A stretch of 64,000 nucleotides of DNA from Maricaulis sp047308265. GTDB lineage: Bacteria > Pseudomonadota > Alphaproteobacteria > Caulobacterales > Maricaulaceae. Shown here piece by piece: positions 8,334 through 16,683 of this stretch (position 1 is its first letter; every line of letters starts with the position of its first letter). The notes beneath the pieces were generated by a model that was not told where the DNA came from, ran no database searches, and saw only the letters and a list, made by a program, of their open reading frames with translations. The stretch is from NCBI RefSeq assembly GCF_047308265.1, contig NZ_JBKQWY010000003.1, forward strand, positions 1 to 64,000, read 5' to 3'. Both the position numbers and the translations under genes were made by a program.

Positions 8334-10439
8334 ATGAGCGAAGATCTCCGCAAAATTATCATCGACGGCGAAGAAATCGAGGTTCCGACCTCGTACACGC
8401 TGTTGCAGGCGGCTGAAGCGGCGGGCCGGGAAATCCCGCGCTTTTGTTATCATGAACGTCTGTCTGTCGCGGGCAATTGCCGGATGTGCCTGGTTGAGCT
8501 GGTCGGGGCGCCCAAGCCTGCGGCCTCCTGTGCGATGAATGTGCGCGATATGCGGGGCGGCCCCAATGGCGAGCCTCCCGCCATGAATACCGCATCGCCG
8601 CTGGTCAAAAAGGCCCGCGAAGGCGTGATGGAATTCCTGCTCATCAACCACCCGCTCGACTGCCCGATCTGTGACCAGGGCGGGGAATGCGATCTGCAGG
8701 ACCAGTCTTTGGCCTATGGCCGGGCCGGCTCGCGGTATGGCGAAAACAAGCGCGCGGTTGAAGACAAGCATATGGGTCCGATCATCAAAACCGAGATGAC
8801 CCGGTGCATCCAGTGCACGCGCTGTGTGCGTTTTGTCACCGAAGTCGCGGGCGTGCCGGAAATCGGCATGATCGGTCGGGGTGAAGACGCCGAGATCACC
8901 ACGTATCTGGAAGAAGCCGTGACGTCGGAACTTTCCGGCAATGTCATCGACCTGTGTCCGGTAGGAGCGCTGACCTCCAAGCCCTACGCCTTCAATGCGC
9001 GCCCGTGGGAATTGTCCAAGACGGAAACCATCGACGTGATGGACGCCGTGGGCTCGAATATCCGCGTGGATAATCGTGGTGCTGCCGTGTTGCGCGTGCT
9101 GCCGCGGGTCCATGAAGGCATCAATGAGGAGTGGATTTCCGACAAGACCCGTTATGCGTGGGAAGGTCTGGGCAAGCAGCGTCTGGACACGCCTTATGTG
9201 CGTGAAAATGGCAAGCTGCGCCGTACCGACTGGTCGGACGCCCTGTCGATCGCCGCTGACAAGCTTTCCGGTGACGCCTCCCGGATCGGCATGATTGCCG
9301 GTGATCTGTGTTCGGCTGAGGAAATGAAAGCGGCCAAGGATCTGGCCGATGCTCTGGGCATCGCCTCTATCGATTGCCGCCAGGATGGTGCCAAGCTGGG
9401 CGGTGATGTCCGCCAGTCCTACCTGTTCAATTCCACGATCGCCGGCATTGAAGATGCGGACGCGATCTTGCTGGTTGGCACCAATCCGCGCACAGAGGCC
9501 GCAATCCTCAATGCGCGTATCCGCAAGACCTGGCTCAACAACAAGACCGAGATCGGTCTGATCGGTGAAGCCGCTGATCTGAGCTATGAGTATACGCATG
9601 TCGGCACGTCTGCAGCCGATCTCGCAGGTCTCAAGCGCAAGCGTTCGGGCTTTATCAAGACCCTCAAGGATGCCAAGCGCCCGATGATCATCATCGGTTC
9701 TGGCGCCCTGGCACGTGAAGATGGGGCTGCCATCCTGCGCGCGGCAGGGGATCTGGCTGTGGCCGTCGGTGCGATCGAAGACGGCTGGAATGGGTTCAAT
9801 GTCCTGCACAATGCCGCGTCGCGCGTGGCAGGCCTCGATCTGGGCTTTGTACCGGGCGAGGGCGGACGTGATGTTGCGGGCCTGCAAGCCGGTGCGACAG
9901 AGGGCGAAATCGACACTGTGGTGTTGATGGGCGCTGACGAGCTCGACATGAGCGCCTTTGGCGAGGCCTTCGTGATCTATGTGGGCAGTCATGGCGATGC
10001 CGGTGCACACCGGGCCGACCTGATCCTGCCGGGCGCGGCCTGGACGGAAAAGGACGGTATCTGGGCGAATACCGAGGGCCGGGTGCAGCTGGGCTATCGT
10101 TCGGTCTTCCCCAAGGGCGAGGCCAAGGAAGACTGGGCCATTTTCCGCGCGCTGTCCGAGCGTGTGGGCAAGACACTGCCCTATGACAGCCTGGCCGAGC
10201 TGCGTGCCAAACTGTTTGAGGATACGCCGGTTCTGGGCGGGATTGATCACGCGCCGGGTGCTGAAGGCGCCTCTGAATTCGATGCCAAGGCGATTGGCGG
10301 CGAGGGTGATGTGGCCGACACCGATCTGACGGCGGCGATCTCCAATTTCTACTTCACCAACCCGATTGTCCGGGCCTCCCAGACGCTGGCGGAATGCTCT
10401 GCTCTGCGTCAGGCCCCGGCGCAGGAGGCTGCGGAATAA
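8334..10439 (+). CDS. nuoG: NADH-quinone oxidoreductase subunit G
   Basis: Complex I subunit G (701 aa), the 75-kDa-type subunit, carries most of the iron-sulfur chain. [2Fe-2S] N1b ligands are C38, C49, C52 and C66. N5 has H106, C110, C113 and C119 (NHPLDCPICDQGGECDLQ). N4 has C158, C161, C164 and C208 (TRCIQCTRCVRF and DLCPVGALTSKP). The rest is a molybdopterin-oxidoreductase-like domain that binds no cofactor in this family. The extra N7 cluster motif found in some long NuoG proteins is not seen. nuoH follows after 3 bp. Confidence 0.96.
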   Translation: MSEDLRKIIIDGEEIEVPTSYTLLQAAEAAGREIPRFCYHERLSVAGNCRMCLVELVGAPKPAASCAMNVRDMRGGPNGEPPAMNTASPLVKKAREGVMEFLLINHPLDCPICDQGGECDLQDQSLAYGRAGSRYGENKRAVEDKHMGPIIKTEMTRCIQCTRCVRFVTEVAGVPEIGMIGRGEDAEITTYLEEAVTSELSGNVIDLCPVGALTSKPYAFNARPWELSKTETIDVMDAVGSNIRVDNRGAAVLRVLPRVHEGINEEWISDKTRYAWEGLGKQRLDTPYVRENGKLRRTDWSDALSIAADKLSGDASRIGMIAGDLCSAEEMKAAKDLADALGIASIDCRQDGAKLGGDVRQSYLFNSTIAGIEDADAILLVGTNPRTEAAILNARIRKTWLNNKTEIGLIGEAADLSYEYTHVGTSAADLAGLKRKRSGFIKTLKDAKRPMIIIGSGALAREDGAAILRAAGDLAVAVGAIEDGWNGFNVLHNAASRVAGLDLGFVPGEGGRDVAGLQAGATEGEIDTVVLMGADELDMSAFGEAFVIYVGSHGDAGAHRADLILPGAAWTEKDGIWANTEGRVQLGYRSVFPKGEAKEDWAIFRALSERVGKTLPYDSLAELRAKLFEDTPVLGGIDHAPGAEGASEFDAKAIGGEGDVADTDLTAAISNFYFTNPIVRASQTLAECSALRQAPAQEAAE

Positions 10440-10442
10440 GTC

Positions 10443-11504
10443 ATGGGCGATTTCGTCACACAATTTGGCCCGCTCTGGGGCACTCTGGCTGCGGTCGGAC
10501 AGATCCTTCTGTTCATGATCGTGCTTCTGTTGTCGCTGGCTTTCCTTCTGCTGATGGACCGCAAGGTCTGGGCGGCGGTGCAGATGCGCAAAGGCCCCAA
10601 TGTGGTCGGCGCCTTTGGCCTGCTGCAATCCTTCGCGGACTTTCTCAAATTCGTGTTCAAGGAAATTGTCGTTCCGGCCGGGGCTGACAGATCCTTGTAC
10701 CTGCTTGCGCCGCTGCTCACGCTGATCCTGGCCTTTGTGACCTGGGCTGTTGTGCCTGCGGCACCGGGCTGGGTGATTGCCGACCTCAATGTCGGCATTC
10801 TCTACCTGTTCGCCATGTCCTCACTGGGTGTCTATGGCATTATTATCGGGGGTTGGGCGTCGAACTCGAAATACCCCTTCCTGGGCGCGCTGCGCTCGGC
10901 GGCCCAGATGGTGTCCTATGAGGTCTCGATCGGCTTCATCATCGTGACGGTGCTGCTGTTCGCCGGATCCATGCGCCTGTCGGACATTATCGAGCTTCAG
11001 GCGGGCGGGTTCTGGAACTGGAATATCCTGGCTTTCCACGCCCTGCCGGTTCCGATCTTCCTGGTCATGATCCCGATGGCGGTGATCTTCTTTATCTCGG
11101 CCCTGGCCGAGACCAATCGCCCACCCTTCGATCTGCCCGAAGCGGAGTCTGAACTCGTCGCCGGGTATCAGGTCGAATACTCTTCCACGCCCTACCTGCT
11201 GTTTATGATCGGCGAATACCTCAACATCGTGTTGATGTGTGCCATGACTGCCATCCTATTCTTCGGTGGCTGGCAGCCGCCATTCCCGCTGGACGTCAGT
11301 GGCTGGCCCTATCTCGCCTCGAGCCTGTGGTATTTCTTCTGGTTCGCGATCAAGGTCGTCTTCTTCTTCTTCATGTTTGCCATGGTGAAGGCGCTGGTAC
11401 CGCGTTATCGCTATGACCAGCTGATGCGCCTGGGCTGGAAAATCTTCCTGCCGACCTCCCTCGTTGCCGTGGCCCTTGTCGGCGCCACCGTCGTCTACGG
11501 ATAG
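10443..11504 (+). CDS. nuoH: NADH-quinone oxidoreductase subunit H
   Basis: Complex I subunit H (353 aa) is an eight-helix membrane subunit that forms the entrance of the quinone chamber and couples electron transfer to proton pumping. Family marks are MDRKVWAAVQMRKGPNVVG, SSNSKYPFLGALRSAAQMVSYEV-like text around residues 139-163, and AETNRPPFDLPEAESELVAGY with its conserved acidic residues on the cytoplasmic loop. Starts at an ATG 3 bp after nuoG. nuoI follows after 8 bp with GGAG just before it. Confidence 0.96.
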   Translation: MGDFVTQFGPLWGTLAAVGQILLFMIVLLLSLAFLLLMDRKVWAAVQMRKGPNVVGAFGLLQSFADFLKFVFKEIVVPAGADRSLYLLAPLLTLILAFVTWAVVPAAPGWVIADLNVGILYLFAMSSLGVYGIIIGGWASNSKYPFLGALRSAAQMVSYEVSIGFIIVTVLLFAGSMRLSDIIELQAGGFWNWNILAFHALPVPIFLVMIPMAVIFFISALAETNRPPFDLPEAESELVAGYQVEYSSTPYLLFMIGEYLNIVLMCAMTAILFFGGWQPPFPLDVSGWPYLASSLWYFFWFAIKVVFFFFMFAMVKALVPRYRYDQLMRLGWKIFLPTSLVAVALVGATVVYG

Positions 11505-11512
11505 GAGTTGTT

Positions 11513-12001
11513 ATGAGCCGTCTTGCACAAACTCTCCGCGGCGCTCTTTTGATGGATTTCTGGGGCGCGTTTGGCCTGGGCATGCGTTACTTCTTCAAGA
11601 AGAAGGCGACGCTGAACTATCCGTTTGAAAAGGGTCCGCTGAGCCCGCGCTTCCGGGGACAGCACGCCCTGCGGCGCTATGCCAATGGTGAAGAGCGCTG
11701 TATTGCCTGCAAGCTGTGCGAAGCGATCTGCCCGGCACAGGCGATCACGATCGAAGCCGAACCGCGTGATGACGGCTCCCGCCGGACCACGCGTTATGAC
11801 ATCGACATGACCAAATGCATCTATTGCGGTTTCTGTCAGGAAGCCTGTCCGGTAGATGCCATTGTCGAAGGCCCGAATTTCGAATTCGCCGCCGAGACAC
11901 GCGAAGAACTTTTCTATGACAAGGCCAAGCTTCTCGAGAACGGCGATCGCTGGGAACGGGAAATTGCCAAAAACCTGGAGCTCGATGCGCCGTACCGTTA
12001 G
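11513..12001 (+). CDS. nuoI: NADH-quinone oxidoreductase subunit I
   Basis: Complex I subunit I (162 aa) is a ferredoxin-like peripheral-arm subunit with two [4Fe-4S] clusters, N6a and N6b. Cluster motifs are CIACKLCEAICP (C63, C66, C69, C73) and CIYCGFCQEACP (C102, C105, C108, C112). The N-terminal amphipathic segment (MDFWGAFGLGMRYFFKKKATLNYP) anchors it to the membrane arm. ATG at 11513 is preceded by GGAG (11504-11507). Confidence 0.97.
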   Translation: MSRLAQTLRGALLMDFWGAFGLGMRYFFKKKATLNYPFEKGPLSPRFRGQHALRRYANGEERCIACKLCEAICPAQAITIEAEPRDDGSRRTTRYDIDMTKCIYCGFCQEACPVDAIVEGPNFEFAAETREELFYDKAKLLENGDRWEREIAKNLELDAPYR

Positions 12002-12046
12002 GGGCGTGCGCATCAGTTCATGACGCTTGAGAGAGACGGGGGCATC

Positions 12047-12658
12047 ATGCTGTCTACTTTCGCATTCCTGACCTTTGCCGGCGTTGCCGTGCTGTCGGCC
12101 TTGATGGTCGTCATCGCGCGTAACCCGGTCAGGTCTGTTCTGTTCCTCATCCTGTCCTTCTTCTCGGCGGCCGGGTTGTTTGTACTCTTGGGGGCGGAAT
12201 TCCTCGCCATGCTGCTCATTGTTGTCTATGTGGGCGCCGTGGCTGTGTTGTTCCTCTTTGTTGTGATGATGCTCGATGTGGATTTCACCGAGCTGAAACA
12301 GGGCTTTCTCAGCTATCTCCCGCTGGGCGGACTGGTCGGCATCGTGCTGGCTGCAGAGCTCGCCATGATCGGCATGACCTGGCAGGCCTCGCCCCAGGCG
12401 GAAAACCTCCGGGCCGCGATCGCGCCGACCGATATGACCAATGTCGAGGCGCTGGGCGTGTTGCTCTATGACGATTACGTCTTCTTCTTCCAGACGGCCG
12501 GGCTTGTGCTCCTGGTCGCCATGATCGGCGCCATCGTACTGACCCTGCGTCACAAGCCGGGTGTGCGTCGCCAGAATATCGCCGAACAGGTCGGCCGCGA
12601 CCGCAAGGACGCCATCACCATGGTGGACATCAAGCCGGGACAGGGGATTGACGAATGA
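12047..12658 (+). CDS. nuoJ: NADH-quinone oxidoreductase subunit J
   Basis: Complex I subunit J (203 aa) is a five-helix membrane subunit. Family marks are the N-terminal FLTFAGVAVLSALMVVIARNPVRSVL helix and the third-helix text FLAMLLIVVYVGAVAVLFLFVVMML, whose pi-bulge twists during catalysis. The ATG at 12047 has GAGAGACGGGGG just upstream, while an in-frame ATG at 12020 would add nine atypical residues. The gene ends in ATGA shared with nuoK. Confidence 0.94.
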   Translation: MLSTFAFLTFAGVAVLSALMVVIARNPVRSVLFLILSFFSAAGLFVLLGAEFLAMLLIVVYVGAVAVLFLFVVMMLDVDFTELKQGFLSYLPLGGLVGIVLAAELAMIGMTWQASPQAENLRAAIAPTDMTNVEALGVLLYDDYVFFFQTAGLVLLVAMIGAIVLTLRHKPGVRRQNIAEQVGRDRKDAITMVDIKPGQGIDE

Positions 12659-12966
12659 TGGAGATCGGACTCGGACACTATCTGGCCGTGGCGGCCATGA
12701 TCTTCACGATCGGTGTCTTCGGCATTTTCGTGAACCGGAAGAATGTCATCATCCTTCTGATGTCGGTCGAGCTGATCCTGCTCTCCGTCAATATCAATCT
12801 CGTGGCCTTCTCCAGCTTTCTGGGCGATCTCGCCGGCCAGGTCTTCGCAATGTTTGTGTTGACCGTGGCGGCCGCCGAAGCGGCAGTGGGTCTCGCCATC
12901 CTCGTCGTCTACTTCCGCAACCGGGGTGATATCTCGGTTGAGGGCGTCAACATGATGAAGGGCTAG
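12655..12966 (+). CDS. nuoK: NADH-quinone oxidoreductase subunit K
   Basis: Complex I subunit K (103 aa) is a three-helix antiporter-like membrane subunit related to MrpC. The conserved membrane glutamates lie in LLMSVELILLSVNINLVAF and in LTVAAAEAAVGLAILVVYFR. The first ATG overlaps the nuoJ stop (ATGA). A second ATG directly follows at 12658, so the protein may be one residue shorter. nuoL starts 5 bp after the stop. Confidence 0.95.
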   Translation: MMEIGLGHYLAVAAMIFTIGVFGIFVNRKNVIILLMSVELILLSVNINLVAFSSFLGDLAGQVFAMFVLTVAAAEAAVGLAILVVYFRNRGDISVEGVNMMKG

Positions 12967-12971
12967 GGCAT

Positions 12972-15122
12972 ATGGCACACCTCATCGTCTTCGGGCCGCT
13001 TTTCGCTGCGGCCATTGCCGGTCTGTTCGGCAATTATATCGGCCACCGGGCCTCCCAGATCATCACCACAACAATGGTCGTGCTGTCGGCGCTCTTGTCC
13101 GTTTGGATGTGGGTTGATGTCGCCTATGGCGGCAATACCCAGACCCACGAACTGGCGACCTGGATGACGGTCGGCTCGTTTGACATCACCTGGAATATCC
13201 GTCTCGACGCCCTGTCAGCGGTGATGCTGGTTGTGGTGACCTCGGTTTCCTCGCTCGTGCATATCTATTCCTGGGGTTATATGTCCCACGATCCGCACCG
13301 GGCCCGCTTCTTCGCTTATCTCTCGCTTTTCACCTTTGCGATGCTCTCTCTGGTGACGGCAGACAATTTCCTGCAGCTCTTCTTTGGCTGGGAAGGCGTG
13401 GGGCTGGCGTCCTATCTGCTGATCGGGTTCTGGTACAAGAAGCGCTCGGCCAATGACGCGGCGATCAAGGCCTTTGTGACCAATCGCGTGGGTGATTTCG
13501 GATTCGCTCTGGGCATCATGGCTGTGTTCTACTTCTTTGGAACACTGAGCTTTGACGATGTGTTCGCCAGCCTGTCCGACCATTCGATGACGACGTTTAC
13601 CTTCCTGGGTATTGAGTGGGCGGCCATCGAGCTGATCGCCATTTTGCTCTTCATCGGTGCCATGGGTAAGTCGGCGCAGTTTTTCCTGCACGTCTGGCTG
13701 CCGGATGCGATGGAAGGCCCGACACCGGTTTCGGCACTGATCCACGCGGCCACCATGGTGACGGCGGGTGTGTTCCTGGTGTGTCGGTGTTTCCCGATCT
13801 TCGAAATGGCGGACGGAACCTCGGCCTTCATCACGTTTATTGGTCTGACGACGGCCTTCTTCGCGGCGACGATCGGTCTTGCTCAGAACGACATCAAACG
13901 CGTGATCGCCTATTCGACCTGTTCGCAGCTGGGATACATGTTCTTCGCGGCCGGGCTGGGCCTCTATGGCGCAGCGATGTTCCATCTGTTCACGCACGCC
14001 TTCTTCAAGGCGCTTCTGTTCCTGGGATCGGGTTCTGTGATCCACGGGCTGTCCGATGAGCAGGACATGCGAAAGATGGGTGGCATCTACAAAATGCTGC
14101 CGATTACCTGGCTGATGATGATCATCGGAACGCTGGCGCTGACCGGTGTGGGCCTTCCGCTGCACTTGATCTCAATAGGCGATAATCCTTTGCCTGATTT
14201 CGGCTTTGCCGGCTTCTTCTCCAAGGATGCGATCATTGAGGGAGCCTATGCGATGGGCGTGGCGGGCAAGCCGTTTGGAACCCTGGCCTTCTGGGTCGGT
14301 GTGGTTGCGGCTCTCCTGACCAGCTTCTATTCCTGGCGCCTGATCCTGATGACCTTCCATGGGGAGTATCGGGGTGACAAACATGTGCTGGAACATGCGC
14401 ATGAAAGCCCGGCGGTCATGCTGGTTCCGCTCTTCATCCTGGCTCTGGGTGCTGTAGGCGCGGGTGCGGCCTTCAAACCCGACTTTATCGGGGACCGCTC
14501 GGATCATTTCTGGGGTGAGGCTCTGGTGGCGGAAGCCCACGGCGATGCAGGACATGGTGACGCCGGTTACGGTGAGGGCCATGACGCTCACGCAACGGAT
14601 GATCATGCCGTCGATACGCACGGGGCTGATACGGCTCACGCCGCCGACGCCGCCCATGCTGAGGACACCCATGCTGAGGATGGGCAGGGCGAGCATCACG
14701 ACGACGGACATGGTGACGGACATCACCTGCCGACCTGGGTGGTCATGTCACCGTTCACCGTGACCTGGATCGGCTTTTTCGCCGCCTTGTGGGCCTATGG
14801 CTATAATGCCGGCATGGGCGCGCGCATGGCGGCCCGCGGTGGTCCGATCAACAGCTTCCTGTCGAATAAATGGTATTTCGATGAGCTGTATGACGTGATC
14901 TTCGTGAAGAGTGCCCGCGCGTTGGGGGATTTCTTCTGGAAAGTCGTCGATGTGAAAATCATTGACGGTCTGGGTCCGAACGGGTTTGCCGGAACCACGC
15001 TGGCCGCGGCGCGTCGCATCGCCCAGGCCCAGTCCGGTTTCCTCTACCACTATGCATTTGTCATGCTGATCGGCGTGCTGGGCCTGACGGTCTGGATCGT
15101 CGCCGGCGCTGGAGGCCATTAA
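12972..15122 (+). CDS. nuoL: NADH-quinone oxidoreductase subunit L, with His-rich insert
   Basis: Complex I subunit L (716 aa) is the distal antiporter-like proton-pumping subunit. Core motifs are FFGWEGVGLASYLLIGFWY (about 138-156), the lysine helix GAMGKSAQFFLHVWLPDAMEGPTPVSALIHAATMV (about 229-263) and the TM7-8 region around YSTCSQLGYMF. The C-terminal part (586-716) holds the long lateral helix and the last membrane anchor. It is about 100 residues longer than E. coli NuoL. Much of that excess is an acidic, histidine-rich segment at residues 523-585 with 14 His, inserted in the loop before the next-to-last membrane helix, which should face the periplasm. Confidence 0.96.
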   Translation: MAHLIVFGPLFAAAIAGLFGNYIGHRASQIITTTMVVLSALLSVWMWVDVAYGGNTQTHELATWMTVGSFDITWNIRLDALSAVMLVVVTSVSSLVHIYSWGYMSHDPHRARFFAYLSLFTFAMLSLVTADNFLQLFFGWEGVGLASYLLIGFWYKKRSANDAAIKAFVTNRVGDFGFALGIMAVFYFFGTLSFDDVFASLSDHSMTTFTFLGIEWAAIELIAILLFIGAMGKSAQFFLHVWLPDAMEGPTPVSALIHAATMVTAGVFLVCRCFPIFEMADGTSAFITFIGLTTAFFAATIGLAQNDIKRVIAYSTCSQLGYMFFAAGLGLYGAAMFHLFTHAFFKALLFLGSGSVIHGLSDEQDMRKMGGIYKMLPITWLMMIIGTLALTGVGLPLHLISIGDNPLPDFGFAGFFSKDAIIEGAYAMGVAGKPFGTLAFWVGVVAALLTSFYSWRLILMTFHGEYRGDKHVLEHAHESPAVMLVPLFILALGAVGAGAAFKPDFIGDRSDHFWGEALVAEAHGDAGHGDAGYGEGHDAHATDDHAVDTHGADTAHAADAAHAEDTHAEDGQGEHHDDGHGDGHHLPTWVVMSPFTVTWIGFFAALWAYGYNAGMGARMAARGGPINSFLSNKWYFDELYDVIFVKSARALGDFFWKVVDVKIIDGLGPNGFAGTTLAAARRIAQAQSGFLYHYAFVMLIGVLGLTVWIVAGAGGH
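14538..14726 (+). other. Histidine/aspartate-rich insert inside nuoL
   Basis: This codes for residues 523-585 of NuoL: repeats of HGDAG, DAH, HAED and similar, with 14 His plus many Asp/Glu and almost no hydrophobic residues. At DNA level it holds a short tandem duplication, CCCATGCTGAGGA at 14653-14665 and again at 14668-14680, suggesting the segment grew by slippage. It stays in frame and is flanked by ordinary membrane helices. Confidence 0.8.
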
Positions 15123-15123
15123 G

Positions 15124-16671
15124 ATGATCGGCGACAATCCCATCCTTTCCCTGATCACCTTCCTGCCCACAGTGGCAGCGGTGCTGATCCTGGCGATCCG
15201 CTATATGGGACGCAATGAGGATGAGGCCAAGTTTGCGAGCAATGCGCGCTATGGCGCCCTGTTTGCGACCGTGGTGACGTTCATCATCTCCGTGCTGATG
15301 GCGCTGGAGTTTGATGCGAGCAATCCGGACTTCCAGTTTGTGGAAGAGGTGACCTGGCTGGCGCAGATCGGCCTGGGCTATCGTCTGGGCGTTGATGGCC
15401 TGTCTGTCCTCCTGATCGTTCTGACGACCTTCCTGATGCCGCTGGCCGTTCTGGCGTCAGGCGCCATCAAGACGCGTGTCGCGGAATACATCGCAGCCTT
15501 CCTGATGCTGGAAACGCTGATGATCGGCGTCTTCGCCTCGCTCGATCTGGTCTTGTTCTACATCTTCTTCGAAGGGGGCCTGATCCCGATGTTCATCATC
15601 ATCGGGGTCTGGGGTGGTCAGAACCGCGTCTATGCCGCCTTCAAATTCTTTCTCTACACCCTGTTCGGCTCCGTGCTGATGCTGGTGGCGATGATCTTCA
15701 TGTTCCTGCAGGCCGGTACGACCGACATCACGGTTTTGCTGGAGTATGATTTCCCGCAAACGGCGGTGAATCTCTGGCTGTGGGACATTCCTGGCGGCAT
15801 TCAGTCCCTGTTGTGGCTGGCCTTCTTCGCGTCCTTTGCCGTGAAGATGCCGATGTGGCCGGTTCATACCTGGCTGCCCGACGCTCACGTCCAGGCTCCG
15901 ACCGCGGGTTCGGTCATTCTGGCCGGTGTGTTGCTGAAAATGGGGGGCTATGGCTTCCTGCGCTTCTCCATCCCGATGTTCCCGGAAGCCTCGGTCATTT
16001 TCTCGCCGCTGGTCTTTACCCTATCGATCATCGCGATCGTGGTGACCTCGCTGATTGCCTTCCGTCAGGAGGACATCAAGAAGCTGATTGCCTATTCGTC
16101 CGTGGCTCATATGGGTTTTGTGACCATGGGCCTGTTTGCCCTGACCCCGCTGGGTGTCCAGGGGGCGATCTTCCAGATGATCTCCCACGGCCTGATTTCC
16201 GGTGCACTCTTCCTGTGTGTGGGGGTCATCTATGATCGCATGCACACACGCGAGATCGCCTTCTACGGAGGTCTGGTGAACCGCATGCCGGTGTTTGCAG
16301 CCATTTTCGGCTTCTTCGCTATGGCCAATGTGGGCTTGCCGGGCACATCCGGTTTCATTGGCGAGATCATGACCATGGTCGGCACCTTCCAGGTCGCTCC
16401 TCATGTGGCCGCCGGTGCCGCACTGGGTGTGATCTTCTCGGCCGCCTATATGCTGACGCTCTACCGCAAGGTCGTGCTCGGCGAGATGACCAATCCCAAG
16501 CTGGAAACGATTTCCGACGTGACGTGGAGAGAAGGTGCCATTCTCGGCATTCTGGTCTTCTTCACGCTCTATTTCGGTTTCTTCTCCACTCCGATCACCG
16601 ATATGACGGCGGCCTATACGGATAACCTGCTGTCGAGCTTCGATGTGGCCCCGGCCACATCGGCACACTAA
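15124..16671 (+). CDS. nuoM: NADH-quinone oxidoreductase subunit M
   Basis: Complex I subunit M (515 aa) is the second antiporter-like proton-pumping subunit. The proton-path helix carries the conserved Glu in YIFFEGGLIPMFIIIGVWGG. The lysine segment is KMPMWPVHTWLPDAHVQAPTAGSVILAGVLLKMGGYG. A further block is KKLIAYSSVAHMGFV, shared with the Mrp antiporters. Full length. It starts one base after the nuoL stop (TAAGATG), and nuoN follows after 12 bp. Confidence 0.96.
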   Translation: MIGDNPILSLITFLPTVAAVLILAIRYMGRNEDEAKFASNARYGALFATVVTFIISVLMALEFDASNPDFQFVEEVTWLAQIGLGYRLGVDGLSVLLIVLTTFLMPLAVLASGAIKTRVAEYIAAFLMLETLMIGVFASLDLVLFYIFFEGGLIPMFIIIGVWGGQNRVYAAFKFFLYTLFGSVLMLVAMIFMFLQAGTTDITVLLEYDFPQTAVNLWLWDIPGGIQSLLWLAFFASFAVKMPMWPVHTWLPDAHVQAPTAGSVILAGVLLKMGGYGFLRFSIPMFPEASVIFSPLVFTLSIIAIVVTSLIAFRQEDIKKLIAYSSVAHMGFVTMGLFALTPLGVQGAIFQMISHGLISGALFLCVGVIYDRMHTREIAFYGGLVNRMPVFAAIFGFFAMANVGLPGTSGFIGEIMTMVGTFQVAPHVAAGAALGVIFSAAYMLTLYRKVVLGEMTNPKLETISDVTWREGAILGILVFFTLYFGFFSTPITDMTAAYTDNLLSSFDVAPATSAH

Positions 16672-16683
16672 GAGGCGCGTGTC

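Noticed and set aside
7170..10628. Open reverse-strand frame of about 1152 codons
   Set aside because: It is antisense to nuoF and nuoG, whose cluster ligands are all intact. The composition is that of a shadow frame.
14538..14726. Repeat array resembling a small CRISPR or VNTR locus
   Set aside because: The repeats are short, irregular and stay in frame inside nuoL, so they encode the His-rich loop. No CRISPR-like spacers or cas genes are present.
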